Shown: positions 8,096 through 19,846, counted from the first letter of the stretch. The stretch is DNA of 61,051 nt from Myxococcales bacterium (GCA_003142855.1 PLNW01000057.1:1-61051); one strand, 5' to 3'. A program made the numbers and translations. The notes: generated by a model not told the origin, from the sequence alone.

Positions 8096-8201
8096 GACCG
8101 TCAGCCAGCCAGCCATCTTGGCGCGCCAGTTCTTGCTGGCCCCCGCGATAGATGCTATTCAGGCACGATCCCGACGAAGCGGTCACCGTGCAGGATAAAC
8201 C

Positions 8202-9479
8202 ATGGAGCTGAGTTTCTGGGCCGCGACCGACGTTGGTCGGAAGCGAGAGCACAACGAGGACAACTTCCTCATTGACAAGAAGTTGTCGCTGTTCGCGGTC
8301 GCTGACGGTATGGGCGGCCATGCCTCGGGCGAGATTGCCTCGCAGATAGCGGTGACCGATTTTCGCAACGCGGTGGAAGCACGCAAGGACTTGCTGGATG
8401 CGTACGCGCGCCACGAGGAGGGCGTCACAACGCAAGACATCCTTGCGGCCCTGGAAAACGCCGCGCAGCAGGCTGGTGTGGCCATCTTCGAACGCGGGCA
8501 GAAGGAACCCGAGAAGCGGGGCATGGGCACCACCCTGTCGGCTCTCTTGCTGTTGGGCGAGCGCGCCTTTATCGCCCATGTCGGCGACAGCCGGGTCTAT
8601 ATGGTCCGCCAGAACCAGACCGTGCAGCTGACAGAAGACCACTCGCTGGTCAACGAGCTGATCCGCCACGGCAAGGTCACGCGCGAGTCGCTGGCCACTT
8701 CGCCCTACGCCTCGTACAAGAACGCCGTCACGCGTGCGCTGGGAGTTTACGAAACCACTCAAATCGACACGATTGACTTGGAGGTCCTCCCCGGCGACCA
8801 GTTCCTGATTTGCTCAGACGGACTGCACGGCTATCTGAAAGAGAATGACGTCACCAGCTTCCTCGGCACCGACTATGTGACCGCCATTCCACAGAAGCTG
8901 GTTGACCACGCCAACAAGGGCGGCGGCCATGACAACATCACCGCGGTCATTCTGCGCGTGCAACCCGACACGACGGATGCGGGCCAGACGCGCGCGCAGG
9001 AGCTCAATCGCAAGGTCGAAGTCTTGCGCCAGATGCCTCTCTTCCGCCACCTCACCTACAAGGAAATCCTGCGCGTCCTCTCGGTCACTCAGGTGGTCGA
9101 TTTCAACGCCGGCGACGAGATCCTGCGCGAGGGCGAGCCAGGCGACGACCTCTTCATCCTGCTCAAGGGCAAGGTTCGCTTGCACAAAGACGGGGCCTTC
9201 GTCACCCACCTGGGACCGGGCGCGCATCTCGGCGAGATGGCCCTCATCGACAAGCGACCGCGTTCGCTCAGCGCCTCGGCCGAGGACCGCACCCGTGCGC
9301 TGGTGTTGCGCCGTCGCGAATTCAACGAAATCATCCGCAACGAGCAGCGCCTTTCCGTCAAGTTGTTGTGGAGCTTCGTGCAGGTACTGGCGCAGCGGCT
9401 GCGCAAGACCACAGCCGATCTCACCGGCGTCCGGCAGGACCTTCCTGACCCGTCCGACGAGACCATGTTCGACGAGTAG
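8202..9479 (+). CDS. PP2C-type Ser/Thr phosphatase fused to a cyclic-nucleotide-binding domain
   Basis: This is a 425-residue cytoplasmic protein with AGGAT upstream of ATG 8202. Residues 1-255 are a PP2C (PPM) phosphatase with the metal-binding motifs DVGRKREHNEDN (10-21), VADGMGGHASG (33-43), HVGDSR (126-131), SDGLHGYL (205-212) and GGHDNITAVI (241-250). Residues about 278-395 are a cNMP-binding/CRP-like domain (GDEILREGEPGDDLFILLKG and the GEMALID turn) without a DNA-binding HTH. It probably dephosphorylates Ser/Thr-kinase substrates under control of a cyclic nucleotide. It ends 4 bp from the convergent comEC stop. Confidence 0.9.
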   Translation: MELSFWAATDVGRKREHNEDNFLIDKKLSLFAVADGMGGHASGEIASQIAVTDFRNAVEARKDLLDAYARHEEGVTTQDILAALENAAQQAGVAIFERGQKEPEKRGMGTTLSALLLLGERAFIAHVGDSRVYMVRQNQTVQLTEDHSLVNELIRHGKVTRESLATSPYASYKNAVTRALGVYETTQIDTIDLEVLPGDQFLICSDGLHGYLKENDVTSFLGTDYVTAIPQKLVDHANKGGGHDNITAVILRVQPDTTDAGQTRAQELNRKVEVLRQMPLFRHLTYKEILRVLSVTQVVDFNAGDEILREGEPGDDLFILLKGKVRLHKDGAFVTHLGPGAHLGEMALIDKRPRSLSASAEDRTRALVLRRREFNEIIRNEQRLSVKLLWSFVQVLAQRLRKTTADLTGVRQDLPDPSDETMFDE

Positions 9480-9483
9480 CAGG

Positions 9484-11898
9484 TCATCGGCAGCCGCGCA
9501 CGCAGGTCACCGACAAGCGGCCTTGGCCGTCGACAGCCACCGTGACCGCGCCATCTCGATCCGTGCGTTGCACGTGCACGCCGCGTGCGGCGTATCGGGA
9601 CAGCGTCGCAGAGCTGGGCAGATGGAAAGTGTTGTGTTTGCCCACCGAAACCACGGCGATGTTTGGCTGCACAGCCGCCAAGAACTCGTCTCCCGAAGAC
9701 GTCCGGCTGCCGTGATGGGGAACCTTGACCACGTCGCTGGCCACCACCAGGCCGGTTTCTCCCCGCGCCACCAGCTCGGCTTCACCGTCGACGCCGATGT
9801 CTCCTGTGAACAGCACCGCATGTCCGGCATAGCTCGTGCGCACCACCAGCGAGGCGTTGTTCGCGTCCAGTCCCGGCGGCGGACCCACCACGTCACCCAC
9901 CCACGGTCCGAGCGGCTCGACCCGCATGCCCTTGCTCTCGAACCCGGCCGGCACCGGCGTCGCCACTCCACGCTGATGCGCCAGAGCCAGTAGTTCGCCG
10001 TACTTCGGGTTGTGCCCGTCATCGCCGCTGGTCCACAGCGTGCCCACCTCGAAGCGCTGCAGCACACGCAGCAGGCCGTTGAGATGGTCGGGATGCGGAT
10101 GGGAAAGCACGACCAGGTCGACGCGTCCAATCCCACGCGCGCGCAAGACGGGCTCCACCACGCGCGCCCCGGTGTCGAAGGAATCGTCGTAGCGGCCACC
10201 GCCGTCGACCAGCATGACAAAGCCGCCTGGCCCTTCCAAGAGCGCTGAATCCCCCTGCCCTACATCGATAAAGGTGACGCGCATCTCATCGGCCGACCTG
10301 CGACGCAAGTCGCGCACCACCAGGCTGCCGGTGGCCAGCGCGCAGGCCAGCAAGGCCGACAGCAACCATCGCCCTCGCCGACCTGTGCCTCGTGACAGAC
10401 CGTAGAGAAGAAAGCCCGCGCTTGCCACCAGGGCCACACTCTCGAACAGGTTGGGATAGCGAACCAAGATGACAGGCGCGAAACGACGAAATCCCTCGGC
10501 CCCATAAAGCGCTGCTCGCGACGCCAGGCCCGCGATCCAAAGCGGCGCAGCCCCAAGCACCGGATGGAGCAAAGCCAGCAGCGCACCCACCAGCCCACAA
10601 GGCAGAACCGCCAGCTCCACCAGCGGCACCAGCGCCAGATTGCCCACAGGGGCTGCAGGCGTCACTTGGCCGAAGTGGTGCGCCACCAAGGGCATGGTAC
10701 TCAGGCTCGCGACCGTGCTTGCCGCCAGACAGCGGCCGAGCCACCCCAGCGCCCGTCGCGATCGCCTGGCGCCCTTGGGCGGCGCTCCAGGCGCAAACCG
10801 CTGGGCAAAGAAGCCCAGGGCAATCACCGACGCAAACGAAAGCTGAAACGAAACATCGAGCAGAGCCAACGGCGATTGCACGAGCAAGACCAGCGCAGCG
10901 AACGCAATACTGGCCGCGAGCGAGAATGGTCGATTGACCAGCATCGCGCCCAACGCCACAGCAGCCATGAAAGCTGAGCGCAGAGTGGCGACTGCCTCGC
11001 CGGTGAGCAAGGTGTACAACACCACCGCTGGCAGCGACAACGCCGCCGCCAGGGCCGTGGCATTCACCCGCAAGCCCCAGCGCGGGACCAACAAGGCCAG
11101 CCGGCGCAGCAGTCCGAAAACCAGTGCCGCCACCACGGCCAGGTGCAAGCCCGAAACCGAAAGTACGTGCGTGGCCCCAGCCGCGCGAAAACCTTCCTCA
11201 ACATCGGGCGATACGTCGGTGCGCTCGCCCAGCACCATGGTGCGCACGAAGGCCGCTGCAGCTCCAGTGAGGCGTTGATTGATCACCCGCGCCATGGCCG
11301 AGCGCAGGCGAAAAGCGAGACGCCGCGGCTGCAAGTTCCAACCATCGAGCCCGGACACCATCTGGATGTCCGCCACGTGCCGAACGCTGGCCAGCAGGTC
11401 CACGCCTTGCGCCTTGGAGAGGAGGCATGCGTCGGGCAAGCCTGGATTGGCGAATCCGCGCGGCAGGAAGAGTCGCGCAGAGAGCGCCACATCGTCCCCT
11501 GGTGCCAGGTCGGGCACGCCCTCCACCACCGTCACGAGGGCTCTGGCTTCCAACAAAGATGCCTCGACCGAATGAACCGCCAACAAGAAGCGCATCTTCT
11601 TGCTGTCGCCCTCCCCTGCGCCCGCTTCCGGACCTGTGACCACCTGGCCCAATACGCGAACCAGCGTGTCCTCGGGCACGGCCGGCGGAGCTTGGCACTC
11701 CCCAATCGCACGGATGCCCAGCCCGACGCCCGCTGCCAGCGTGGCTGCCGCAACCGCGCTGACCCACGCGCGGCGACGCAGGCTCCAGGCTGCCAGCCCC
11801 AGCGCAGCCAGCGCGAAGCCTGCCACAACTTGGGCCTGGCCCAGAATCGCGACAGCGATCCCGCAAGCGAACGCACAGGCCCAGACAGCCAGAACCAT
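9484..11898 (-). CDS. comEC: ComEC/Rec2-like DNA uptake channel
   Basis: This 804-residue inner-membrane protein has the full ComEC plan: N-terminal membrane helices and a DUF4131-like OB region (1-180); the competence domain with its signature GATHVLSVSGLHLAVV (241-256) and multiple helices to about 500; and a C-terminal metallo-beta-lactamase-like domain with IDVGQGDS (544-551), DGGG (565-568) and the metal motif HPHPDH (600-605). The family transports single-stranded DNA across the inner membrane during transformation, and the MBL domain may degrade one strand. It is convergent with the upstream phosphatase and on the same strand as the sigma factor gene, which ends 5' of it. Confidence 0.92.
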   Translation of the reverse strand: MVLAVWACAFACGIAVAILGQAQVVAGFALAALGLAAWSLRRRAWVSAVAAATLAAGVGLGIRAIGECQAPPAVPEDTLVRVLGQVVTGPEAGAGEGDSKKMRFLLAVHSVEASLLEARALVTVVEGVPDLAPGDDVALSARLFLPRGFANPGLPDACLLSKAQGVDLLASVRHVADIQMVSGLDGWNLQPRRLAFRLRSAMARVINQRLTGAAAAFVRTMVLGERTDVSPDVEEGFRAAGATHVLSVSGLHLAVVAALVFGLLRRLALLVPRWGLRVNATALAAALSLPAVVLYTLLTGEAVATLRSAFMAAVALGAMLVNRPFSLAASIAFAALVLLVQSPLALLDVSFQLSFASVIALGFFAQRFAPGAPPKGARRSRRALGWLGRCLAASTVASLSTMPLVAHHFGQVTPAAPVGNLALVPLVELAVLPCGLVGALLALLHPVLGAAPLWIAGLASRAALYGAEGFRRFAPVILVRYPNLFESVALVASAGFLLYGLSRGTGRRGRWLLSALLACALATGSLVVRDLRRRSADEMRVTFIDVGQGDSALLEGPGGFVMLVDGGGRYDDSFDTGARVVEPVLRARGIGRVDLVVLSHPHPDHLNGLLRVLQRFEVGTLWTSGDDGHNPKYGELLALAHQRGVATPVPAGFESKGMRVEPLGPWVGDVVGPPPGLDANNASLVVRTSYAGHAVLFTGDIGVDGEAELVARGETGLVVASDVVKVPHHGSRTSSGDEFLAAVQPNIAVVSVGKHNTFHLPSSATLSRYAARGVHVQRTDRDGAVTVAVDGQGRLSVTCVRGCR

Positions 11899-11940
11899 GT
11901 CGGATCTTCGTCCGACCTGGCCCCAAGTTGCTTGGAAGGG

Positions 11941-13509
<1,569 letters not shown>

Positions 13510-13812
13510 TGCGGGTTCTCAGTAAGGTAATTGCTGTGAGGGCTCCCTAACTACACGTATACGGGCCTGGGCGCCAGAATATTCCTGGCATCGTTCATTG
13601 ACTCTCGTACACTTTGATGTTCGACTCGGGTTATCGGTTTCATTTGCGCCCATTTTCGGCCGCCGGGCAGTGCACGACCGGAACCGAGGCAGGGCTCCGA
13701 ATGCCTAAACCCAGCCGACGCACAGGGGTTATCCTGGAGTTGGTGTCTTGAAGCTGCGCTATTGTTCAATCGCGGTGCAGAAAAACCTAAAATACCGCGA
13801 ATGGCTGTCCGG
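13510..13812. other. 303-bp intergenic region
   Basis: This lies upstream of the sigma factor gene and downstream of the methyltransferase gene, both on the minus strand. The only structure I see is the short inverted repeat GCCAG/CTGGC (13573-13577/13585-13589) about an AT-rich centre, 64-80 bp before the sigma start. It could be a regulatory site. No gene or convincing terminator is visible. Confidence 0.4.
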
Positions 13813-15759
13813 CTACGTCAACGGACGCTCACATACCACGACAACGTGGCGCGATGCGGCTCCGAGAAATGGTTCCTTGTTCTCCAGACTCCCCGACACT
13901 TCAAGAACTTGAAACCCAGCTCGACGCAAGACCCTGCCCAGCTCATGCAGACTGTAAGCGCGAATCGAAATCTCGTTCTCGACTTGGCGTCCATCTCCGA
14001 AGACGATTGAACGTCGAATCAGAACCCGGCTGGTATGAAAGTCGAAATCCACTTCCTCCAACACCACGCACCCGTCGCCCTCCCACCAGACCCGGCTCGG
14101 CAGATCGGACACGATGTAGTCTCGGTTGATGGTGTCGACCAGAAACCGCCCGCCGGGTTTGAGCGCGCGACAGATCGACGTGGCGACGCGTAGGTTGGTT
14201 TCCTCGTCGAAGTAGCCGAATGACGTGAGGACGCAGTACGCGGCGTCGAACTGACTGTCGTAAGCCATCTCACGCATATCCGCGTGCACGAAATTGACCG
14301 ACAACGCCCGACGCTGGGCTTCGTCGGCCGCCCGGATGAGAAGCGGCAACGAAAGATCGAGCCCCGTCACCCGGAACCCACGCTGGCTGAGCTCGATGGC
14401 ATGTCGGCCGTAGCCGCACGCAATGTCCAGCACTTCGCCCTCGGCCGGCGGAGACAGCACTTCCTTGACGAAGGCCGTCTCCCGCAGCGTCTGCTGGGCA
14501 GTCATGAAGGGCAAAGTGCGCAGGTAGTTTTCGTCGAAGACCTCTTCAAACCAAGGCTTGAGCCTCTTCTTGAGAGGCCGACGCGACAGGGCCTCAGGCA
14601 GAGGCAGAGCCTCGCTCGCCAGGTCTTCGGCTTTTGCACCTCCAACCGATCCGCCTGCCTCCGCGGAAGCTTCCGGCCGCGGCATCTGTGAGGCGGCCGC
14701 CAGTACTCCGGAAATGGCAGGGACTGGCGGGGGCGTAGGGACCGTGGGCAACGGAGAAGATGGCGTGTCGCCCGCCTCCATGACCTCGAATTCGCCGTCC
14801 TTGACCTCGCCGCTTTCGACCATCCGTATCGGGGCCTCTGGCAAGGCGCCTGTCGTGGCACTCGCCTGCGCCGCCGGCCAAGATGCACCTCCGCTGGCAG
14901 CCACCATGACCCGGGCTTCCGCCAAGGGGCGAGGTGATGTCACCGGCTCGGATGGCGGAGGCGCCGCCTGCGTCTCGCGTTTCGGTGGTGGAGTCACCAC
15001 ATCCACTTCGCGTTTCGGTGGCGGAGGCGCCGCCTGCGTCTCGCGTTTCGGTGGTGGATTCACCACCTCCATCTCACGTCTTGGCGGCGGAGTCACCGCC
15101 TCCATCTCGCGTCTCGCCGGCGGAGTCACCGCTTCCATCTCGCGTCTCGGCGGCGGAGTCACCGCCTCCATCTCGCGTCTCGGTGGCGGAGTCACCGCCT
15201 CCATCTCACGTCTTGGCGGCGGAGTCACCGCTTCCATCTCGCGTCTTGGCGGCGGAGTCACCGCTTCCATCTCGCGTCTTGGCGGCGGAGTCACCGCCTC
15301 CATCTCGCGTCTCGGTGGCGGAGTCACCGCCTCCATCTCGCGTCTCGGTGGCGGAGTCACCACGTCTTCCGGGGTGCCAGGCAGCTCAGCCTCCGCCCCC
15401 CCGGCCGGACCGTCGGCAACAATAATCTCGAAGCTCTCACCTCGAGGCGAGGATGTGTCGGGCGTGGCTCCTTGGATGGCCTCTGGCAGTGCCCCTTTGA
15501 TTGCTCCTTCGGCAAGAGTCTCAGGCAACCTCGATGCCTTGGGCGTCGCCGCGTTCTCCTCGTTGGGAGCAGGCACTGTGTTTGGCGCTTGGCTTGCGGA
15601 CGAGGGTTTGCCCCGCGAATCCGGAATGCACCACTTGAGCGTCAGATCATGGCCCTGCTGGGCTTCCGGCAGTGGCCCAGCATGGCCCGTCTCGACGGAC
15701 ACAACCGTATCCCGCGAGGCTGTCGAGGGCGGTCCAGCGGCAGGATCATTCTTGTTCAT
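13813..15759 (-). CDS. SAM-dependent methyltransferase with long repeat-bearing N-terminus
   Basis: This protein has 648 residues. Residues about 405-648 are a class I SAM methyltransferase: motif I VLDIACGYGR (443-452), GLDLS (466-470), then HADMRE and LKPGGRFLVDT. The first 400 residues are Pro/Ala/Glu-rich and contain a tandem 11-residue repeat EAVTPPPRREM (about 131-270), with nine close copies and several decayed ones (PPKRETQAA, PPKREVDVV). The substrate is unknown. The start ATG overlaps the psd stop as ATGA, so it is translationally coupled downstream of psd, which hints at a membrane or lipid link. The N-terminus is probably disordered. Domain call is secure; role is not. Confidence 0.85.
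   Translation of the reverse strand: MNKNDPAAGPPSTASRDTVVSVETGHAGPLPEAQQGHDLTLKWCIPDSRGKPSSASQAPNTVPAPNEENAATPKASRLPETLAEGAIKGALPEAIQGATPDTSSPRGESFEIIVADGPAGGAEAELPGTPEDVVTPPPRREMEAVTPPPRREMEAVTPPPRREMEAVTPPPRREMEAVTPPPRREMEAVTPPPRREMEAVTPPPRREMEAVTPPARREMEAVTPPPRREMEVVNPPPKRETQAAPPPPKREVDVVTPPPKRETQAAPPPSEPVTSPRPLAEARVMVAASGGASWPAAQASATTGALPEAPIRMVESGEVKDGEFEVMEAGDTPSSPLPTVPTPPPVPAISGVLAAASQMPRPEASAEAGGSVGGAKAEDLASEALPLPEALSRRPLKKRLKPWFEEVFDENYLRTLPFMTAQQTLRETAFVKEVLSPPAEGEVLDIACGYGRHAIELSQRGFRVTGLDLSLPLLIRAADEAQRRALSVNFVHADMREMAYDSQFDAAYCVLTSFGYFDEETNLRVATSICRALKPGGRFLVDTINRDYIVSDLPSRVWWEGDGCVVLEEVDFDFHTSRVLIRRSIVFGDGRQVENEISIRAYSLHELGRVLRRAGFQVLEVSGSLENKEPFLGAASRHVVVVCERPLT
14950..15369 (-). 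repeat. In-frame 33-bp tandem repeat (11 aa, EAVTPPPRREM)
   Basis: About 12 copies of a 33-bp unit lie in the methyltransferase gene, nearly perfect in the centre and decayed toward the C-terminal side. Because 33 is a multiple of three, other frames are also open, which gives a long spurious frame on the plus strand. Copy number is likely variable between strains by slippage. Confidence 0.9.
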
Positions 15760-16649
15760 GACGCCACACCAGATGACGAAGGGACAATCCTGCCCACCGC
15801 CGATCCCATGCGTATTGCGCTCCCCACGGCCAACTTTTCTAGAACCACATGCTTGGGCTCAAACACGGCAATGGTCGTCGACCCGAGATTGAAAACTCCC
15901 AATTCATCGCCGCGCCCAACGCGTGGCGGATCAGTGAAACTCTTCCTACGCACACCACCAGTAGCAAATCCCGGGGCGTGTGTGGCCACGTCCGGATCGT
16001 AGCAGGCCGTGATGTGACCCACACCCACAGCAGCCACCATCACCACGACCGAGAGTCCAGCGGCCCCGTCGATGACGGTAACAAAACGCTCGTTGCGCGC
16101 AAACAGCCCCATCTCGCGGGCCACGCTGCGACTCCCCACCGGAAACAGTCGGCCTGGAATGTGCGTCCAGCCAACGATCTTGCCGCTCACGGGCGAGTGG
16201 ACACGGTGGTAGTCGCGCGGCGAAAGGTAAGTCACCAGATACGGCCCCCCCTCCAGCCGAGCCGCCAATTCGCTATCTGCCAGCAGGTCGGACAGGGTGA
16301 AGGCTGAGCCCTTCGCTTCCAGCAGCATGCCCGCCGAGACCACGCCCGCTTCGCACACCACGCCATCGGAAGGCGCCACAACCGCATTGGACTCCGCGGC
16401 GACTGACCGCGCTCCGGGTCGTAGCTTGCGCGTGAAGAACTCGTGCAGGCTCGTGTACTGGTCAAGGGGCCATTCCGCCTCCGCCAGATCGATCTCGTAC
16501 TTCCTGGCAAATGACTTGAGCACAAGAGCGCGAACCGGCTTGGGCAATTTGCGTCTGGCTCCCCATCCGACGACCCCGGATAGGGTTCTCTGCGGCGCAA
16601 GCCGCCAAGCGGACCGGACGACTCGCTCACCGAGAGATAGAGTGGACAT
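15756..16649 (-). CDS. psd: Phosphatidylserine decarboxylase proenzyme
   Basis: This 297-residue protein makes phosphatidylethanolamine from phosphatidylserine at the inner membrane. Family signatures: APSDG (92-96), the YHRVHSP block (147-153) with the histidine/aspartate protease-like residues, and the self-cleavage motif LGST (255-258), where the serine becomes the pyruvoyl group. The length fits the bacterial proteobacterial type. The stop overlaps the methyltransferase start. A strong 11-bp inverted repeat lies 20-65 bp upstream of the ATG. No phosphatidylserine synthase gene is next to it in the window. Confidence 0.93.
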   Translation of the reverse strand: MSTLSLGERVVRSAWRLAPQRTLSGVVGWGARRKLPKPVRALVLKSFARKYEIDLAEAEWPLDQYTSLHEFFTRKLRPGARSVAAESNAVVAPSDGVVCEAGVVSAGMLLEAKGSAFTLSDLLADSELAARLEGGPYLVTYLSPRDYHRVHSPVSGKIVGWTHIPGRLFPVGSRSVAREMGLFARNERFVTVIDGAAGLSVVVMVAAVGVGHITACYDPDVATHAPGFATGGVRRKSFTDPPRVGRGDELGVFNLGSTTIAVFEPKHVVLEKLAVGSAIRMGSAVGRIVPSSSGVAS

Positions 16650-16668
16650 TCCGGTTCAACCAGCCGTA

Positions 16669-16714
16669 AGAAAGCAAGATCAGAGAGAAAACTCTAGGCC
16701 AGGTCTTGCTTTCT
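16669..16714 (-). promoter_or_regulatory. 11-bp inverted repeat upstream of psd
   Basis: AGAAAGCAAGA (16669-16679) and TCTTGCTTTCT (16704-16714) are perfect inverted copies with a 24-nt spacer containing AGAG/CTCT. The repeat lies 20 bp before the psd start and about 140 bp after the glnA stop. It could be a terminator-like hairpin for glnA readthrough, an operator or an mRNA leader structure. There is no T tract directly after it. Confidence 0.45.
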
Positions 16715-16856
16715 GTGCAACCGCTTTCGATGCGAACCCTCCCAGAGAGAAGGGTTTCTTTCAAAATACAAGAAGGCGCTGACGCATCCGCCAATAGGCA
16801 TTTCTGCCATTCACGGCTGCGACAACGCCTTCCTGCGCGGCTTACGCGCGCATGCG

Positions 16857-18269
16857 TTACGCGTCGAAATAGAGCGCAAACTCAAGCTGGGTCGGGCGCA
16901 GGCGCGACGGCTTGATCTCGTTTTCCTCTTTCCAATCGATCCAGGTGTCGATGACGTCCTTGGTGAAAACGTCGCCCTTGAGCAAGAAGGCGTGGTCCTT
17001 CTTGAGTGCCTCGATAGCTTGATCGAGCGAGCCGGGCGCCTTGGGAACGTCCTTCATTTCCTCTGGCGACAGGGCGTAGATGTCCTTGTCCAGCGGGTTG
17101 CCGGGCTTGATCTTGTTTTCGACGCCGTCGACACCAGCCATCAGCATAGCGGCAAAAGCCAAGTAGGGGTTGGTCGTCGGGTCCGGGCAGCGGAACTCGA
17201 TGCGCTTGGCTTTGGCCGAGGCAGCCACGGGCACGCGAATGGCGGCCGAGCGGTTGCGCGACGAGTAGGCCAGGTTGACGGGCGCCTCGAAACCAGGCAC
17301 CAGGCGGCGATAGCTGTTGAGCCCTGGGTTGGTGATAGCCAGAAGAGCCGGCGCGTGCTTGATGAGACCGCCGATGTAGTAGAGCGCCGTCTCCGACAAA
17401 CCCGCGTACTTGTCGCCAGCGAAGATGTTCTTCTCACCCTTCCAGATCGACTGGTGACAGTGCATCCCCGAGCCGTTGTCCCCGAAGAGCGGCTTGGGCA
17501 TGAAGGTCGCGGTCTTGCCATTGCGACGCGCGACATTCTTGACCACGTGCTTGTACCACATGGTTCGGTCAGCCATGACCGTGAGCTTGTCGAAGAGCAT
17601 GGATAGCTCCGCCTGTCCTGCGGTCGCCACCTCGTGGTGGAAAACCTCGATGGGAATCCCGACCCCCTGCAGCGTCAGCGCCATCTCAGCGCGAATATCG
17701 TACTGTGTGTCGTTCGGTGACACCGGGAAATAGCCGCGCTTGTAGTCGGGCTTGTAGCCGAGGTTTCCGCCCTCTTCATCGTTCGCGCTGTTCCAGCGAC
17801 CCTCGACGGAATCTACCTTGTAGAAGGAGTGGTTCGGCCCTTCGCCGAAACGGACCTCGTCGAAAATGAAGAACTCTGGTTCTGGACCAAGGTACACGGA
17901 ATCACCCAGGCCGATCTGCTTGATGTGCGCCTCGGCCTTCTTGGCGATATAGCGCGGATCGCGGTCATAGGGCTGGTGGGTGACGGCGTCGACGATGTCA
18001 CAGATGAGGGAGAGGGTCGGCTCCTTGAAGAATGGGTCGACGCACGCGGTGCTGGCGTCGGGAACAAAAATCATGTCGGACTCGTGGATGGCCTTCCAGC
18101 CACGAATCGAGCTTCCGTCAAAGCCGAAGCCTTCGCTGAAGGATTCTTCCTTGAGCCGGTGGATCGGCATGGTGGTGTGCTGCCACTGACCCAGAAGATC
18201 GACGAACTTGTAGTCGACGAGCTTGAGTCCGCGTTCCTTGACTAGTTTCAGAACCTCGGCTGGTGACAT
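16857..18269 (-). CDS. glnA: Type I glutamine synthetase
   Basis: This 470-residue enzyme condenses ammonia with glutamate using ATP. A strong ribosome site (AGGAGGAGC) precedes ATG 18269. It has the [10 protein letters not shown] block (48-58), the metal-binding EPEFFIFD (130-137), [10 protein letters not shown] (265-274) and the active-site stretch [17 protein letters not shown]. Tyr398 in [14 protein letters not shown] matches the adenylylation site of the GSI-beta type, so control by an adenylyltransferase is expected. It is downstream of the PII gene on the same strand with a 67-bp gap, the common glnB-glnA arrangement. Confidence 0.96.
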   Translation of the reverse strand: MSPAEVLKLVKERGLKLVDYKFVDLLGQWQHTTMPIHRLKEESFSEGFGFDGSSIRGWKAIHESDMIFVPDASTACVDPFFKEPTLSLICDIVDAVTHQPYDRDPRYIAKKAEAHIKQIGLGDSVYLGPEPEFFIFDEVRFGEGPNHSFYKVDSVEGRWNSANDEEGGNLGYKPDYKRGYFPVSPNDTQYDIRAEMALTLQGVGIPIEVFHHEVATAGQAELSMLFDKLTVMADRTMWYKHVVKNVARRNGKTATFMPKPLFGDNGSGMHCHQSIWKGEKNIFAGDKYAGLSETALYYIGGLIKHAPALLAITNPGLNSYRRLVPGFEAPVNLAYSSRNRSAAIRVPVAASAKAKRIEFRCPDPTTNPYLAFAAMLMAGVDGVENKIKPGNPLDKDIYALSPEEMKDVPKAPGSLDQAIEALKKDHAFLLKGDVFTKDVIDTWIDWKEENEIKPSRLRPTQLEFALYFDA

Positions 18270-18336
18270 TTGCTACGCTCCTCCTGCGCGCTCAATGCGC
18301 ATGTTTGTCCTTGGGCGAACCACTCGATCCCTCTGG

Positions 18337-18678
<342 letters not shown>

Positions 18679-18889
18679 TCACCGGGCGCAGAGACTAGAG
18701 GGGCTTGGCTTTGGCTTCAATCCTCTTCGTGAAACACCTGAAAAAAAGATTAGCGATCCAAGGTTTCCGGCGTATTTCCTGTCGGCTAATTCGGCGTAAC
18801 CCGGCTGGCCTCACGCCAAATCCCCGAGAAGATGCGTTAGCCTGCGCGCGGCATTCATGTCCCGGCTCCTCCCCCAGTGCCGGCCACAG

Positions 18890-19846
18890 CTATTGGTTGA
18901 TCGCCAGACCGCCGACGAGCTCGCGCACGTCGGTCACGCCCTGGGCACGGCAGTACTCCTCCATCTCACGGATGATCCGTTCTGCCGACGCTGGGTCAAC
19001 GAAGCTCTGTGTGCCGACCTGCACACAACTGGCTCCCGCGAGCAAGAACTCGATCGCGTCGTTACCGTCCTGGATGCCGCCTATCCCACAGATGGGAATG
19101 CCAATCTTCGCGCGATACACCTGATAGACCATGCGCAGGGCAACCGGCTTGATGGCCGGACCGGACAAGCCCCCGAACACCGTGGCGATCTTCGGCCGGC
19201 GAGTGCGCACGTCGATGGCCATGCCGGTGATGGTGTTGATGATGGATACCGCGTCGGCCCCGTTGTCAGCGCAGGCGCGCGCCAGAGCCACGATATCTGA
19301 GGTGTTGGGTGTCAACTTCACCCACAAGGGCTTGCGAATCACGGCCCGGCAGGCCTTCACGAGATCACCCAGCACCGACGGATCCCGACCAAACTCGATA
19401 CCCCCTGCCTTGATGTTGGGGCAGGACACGTTCATCTCCAGGCCGTCAACCCCGTCGAGCGCGGCCAAGCGGGCGCCGCAATCGACATACTCGTCGAACG
19501 TGGTGCCGAAGAAGTTGACCAACACGCGAGTTCCGCAAGTACGTAGGAAGGGCAACTTCTCCCGAGCGAAGCCCTCGACTCCGACGTTCTCCAGGCCGAT
19601 GGAGTTCAGCATGCCCGCGGCCGTCTCGCAGATACGTGGGGGTGGATTGCCCAAGCGAGGCAGGGGGGAAATCCCCTTGGTCACCAGCCCTCCCAAGCCG
19701 CGCAGAGATAGCAGGGAATCGAATTCCTGGCCATAGCCAAAAGTTCCCGAGGCGGTCAGAACAGGATTGTGGAACTCGATTCCGCCGCAGGTCGCGAGCA
19801 GCGCTGGCGCTCCAGCTGCTTCCCGCGTGCTCAGACTCGAGGTCAT
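18890..19846 (-). CDS. pyrD: Dihydroorotate dehydrogenase 1B, catalytic subunit
   Basis: This 318-residue FMN enzyme oxidises dihydroorotate to orotate in pyrimidine synthesis. C142 in LEMNVSCPNIKAGG is the catalytic base of class 1 enzymes (class 2 has serine). Other signatures: LTASGTFGYG near residue 35 and AGASCVQVGTQ near the C-terminus. The start overlaps the pyrK stop as ATGA. With PyrK it forms the NAD-linked class 1B heterotetramer in the cytoplasm. Confidence 0.95.
   Translation of the reverse strand: MTSSLSTREAAGAPALLATCGGIEFHNPVLTASGTFGYGQEFDSLLSLRGLGGLVTKGISPLPRLGNPPPRICETAAGMLNSIGLENVGVEGFAREKLPFLRTCGTRVLVNFFGTTFDEYVDCGARLAALDGVDGLEMNVSCPNIKAGGIEFGRDPSVLGDLVKACRAVIRKPLWVKLTPNTSDIVALARACADNGADAVSIINTITGMAIDVRTRRPKIATVFGGLSGPAIKPVALRMVYQVYRAKIGIPICGIGGIQDGNDAIEFLLAGASCVQVGTQSFVDPASAERIIREMEEYCRAQGVTDVRELVGGLAINQ

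Noticed and set aside
14950..15369. Array of 33-bp repeats considered as CRISPR
   Set aside because: Units are directly adjacent without unique spacers and are translated in frame.
14558..15892. 444-codon open frame on the plus strand opposite the methyltransferase
   Set aside because: It is the antisense reading of the 33-bp repeat (GGGVTASISRL units), open only because the repeat length is a multiple of three.
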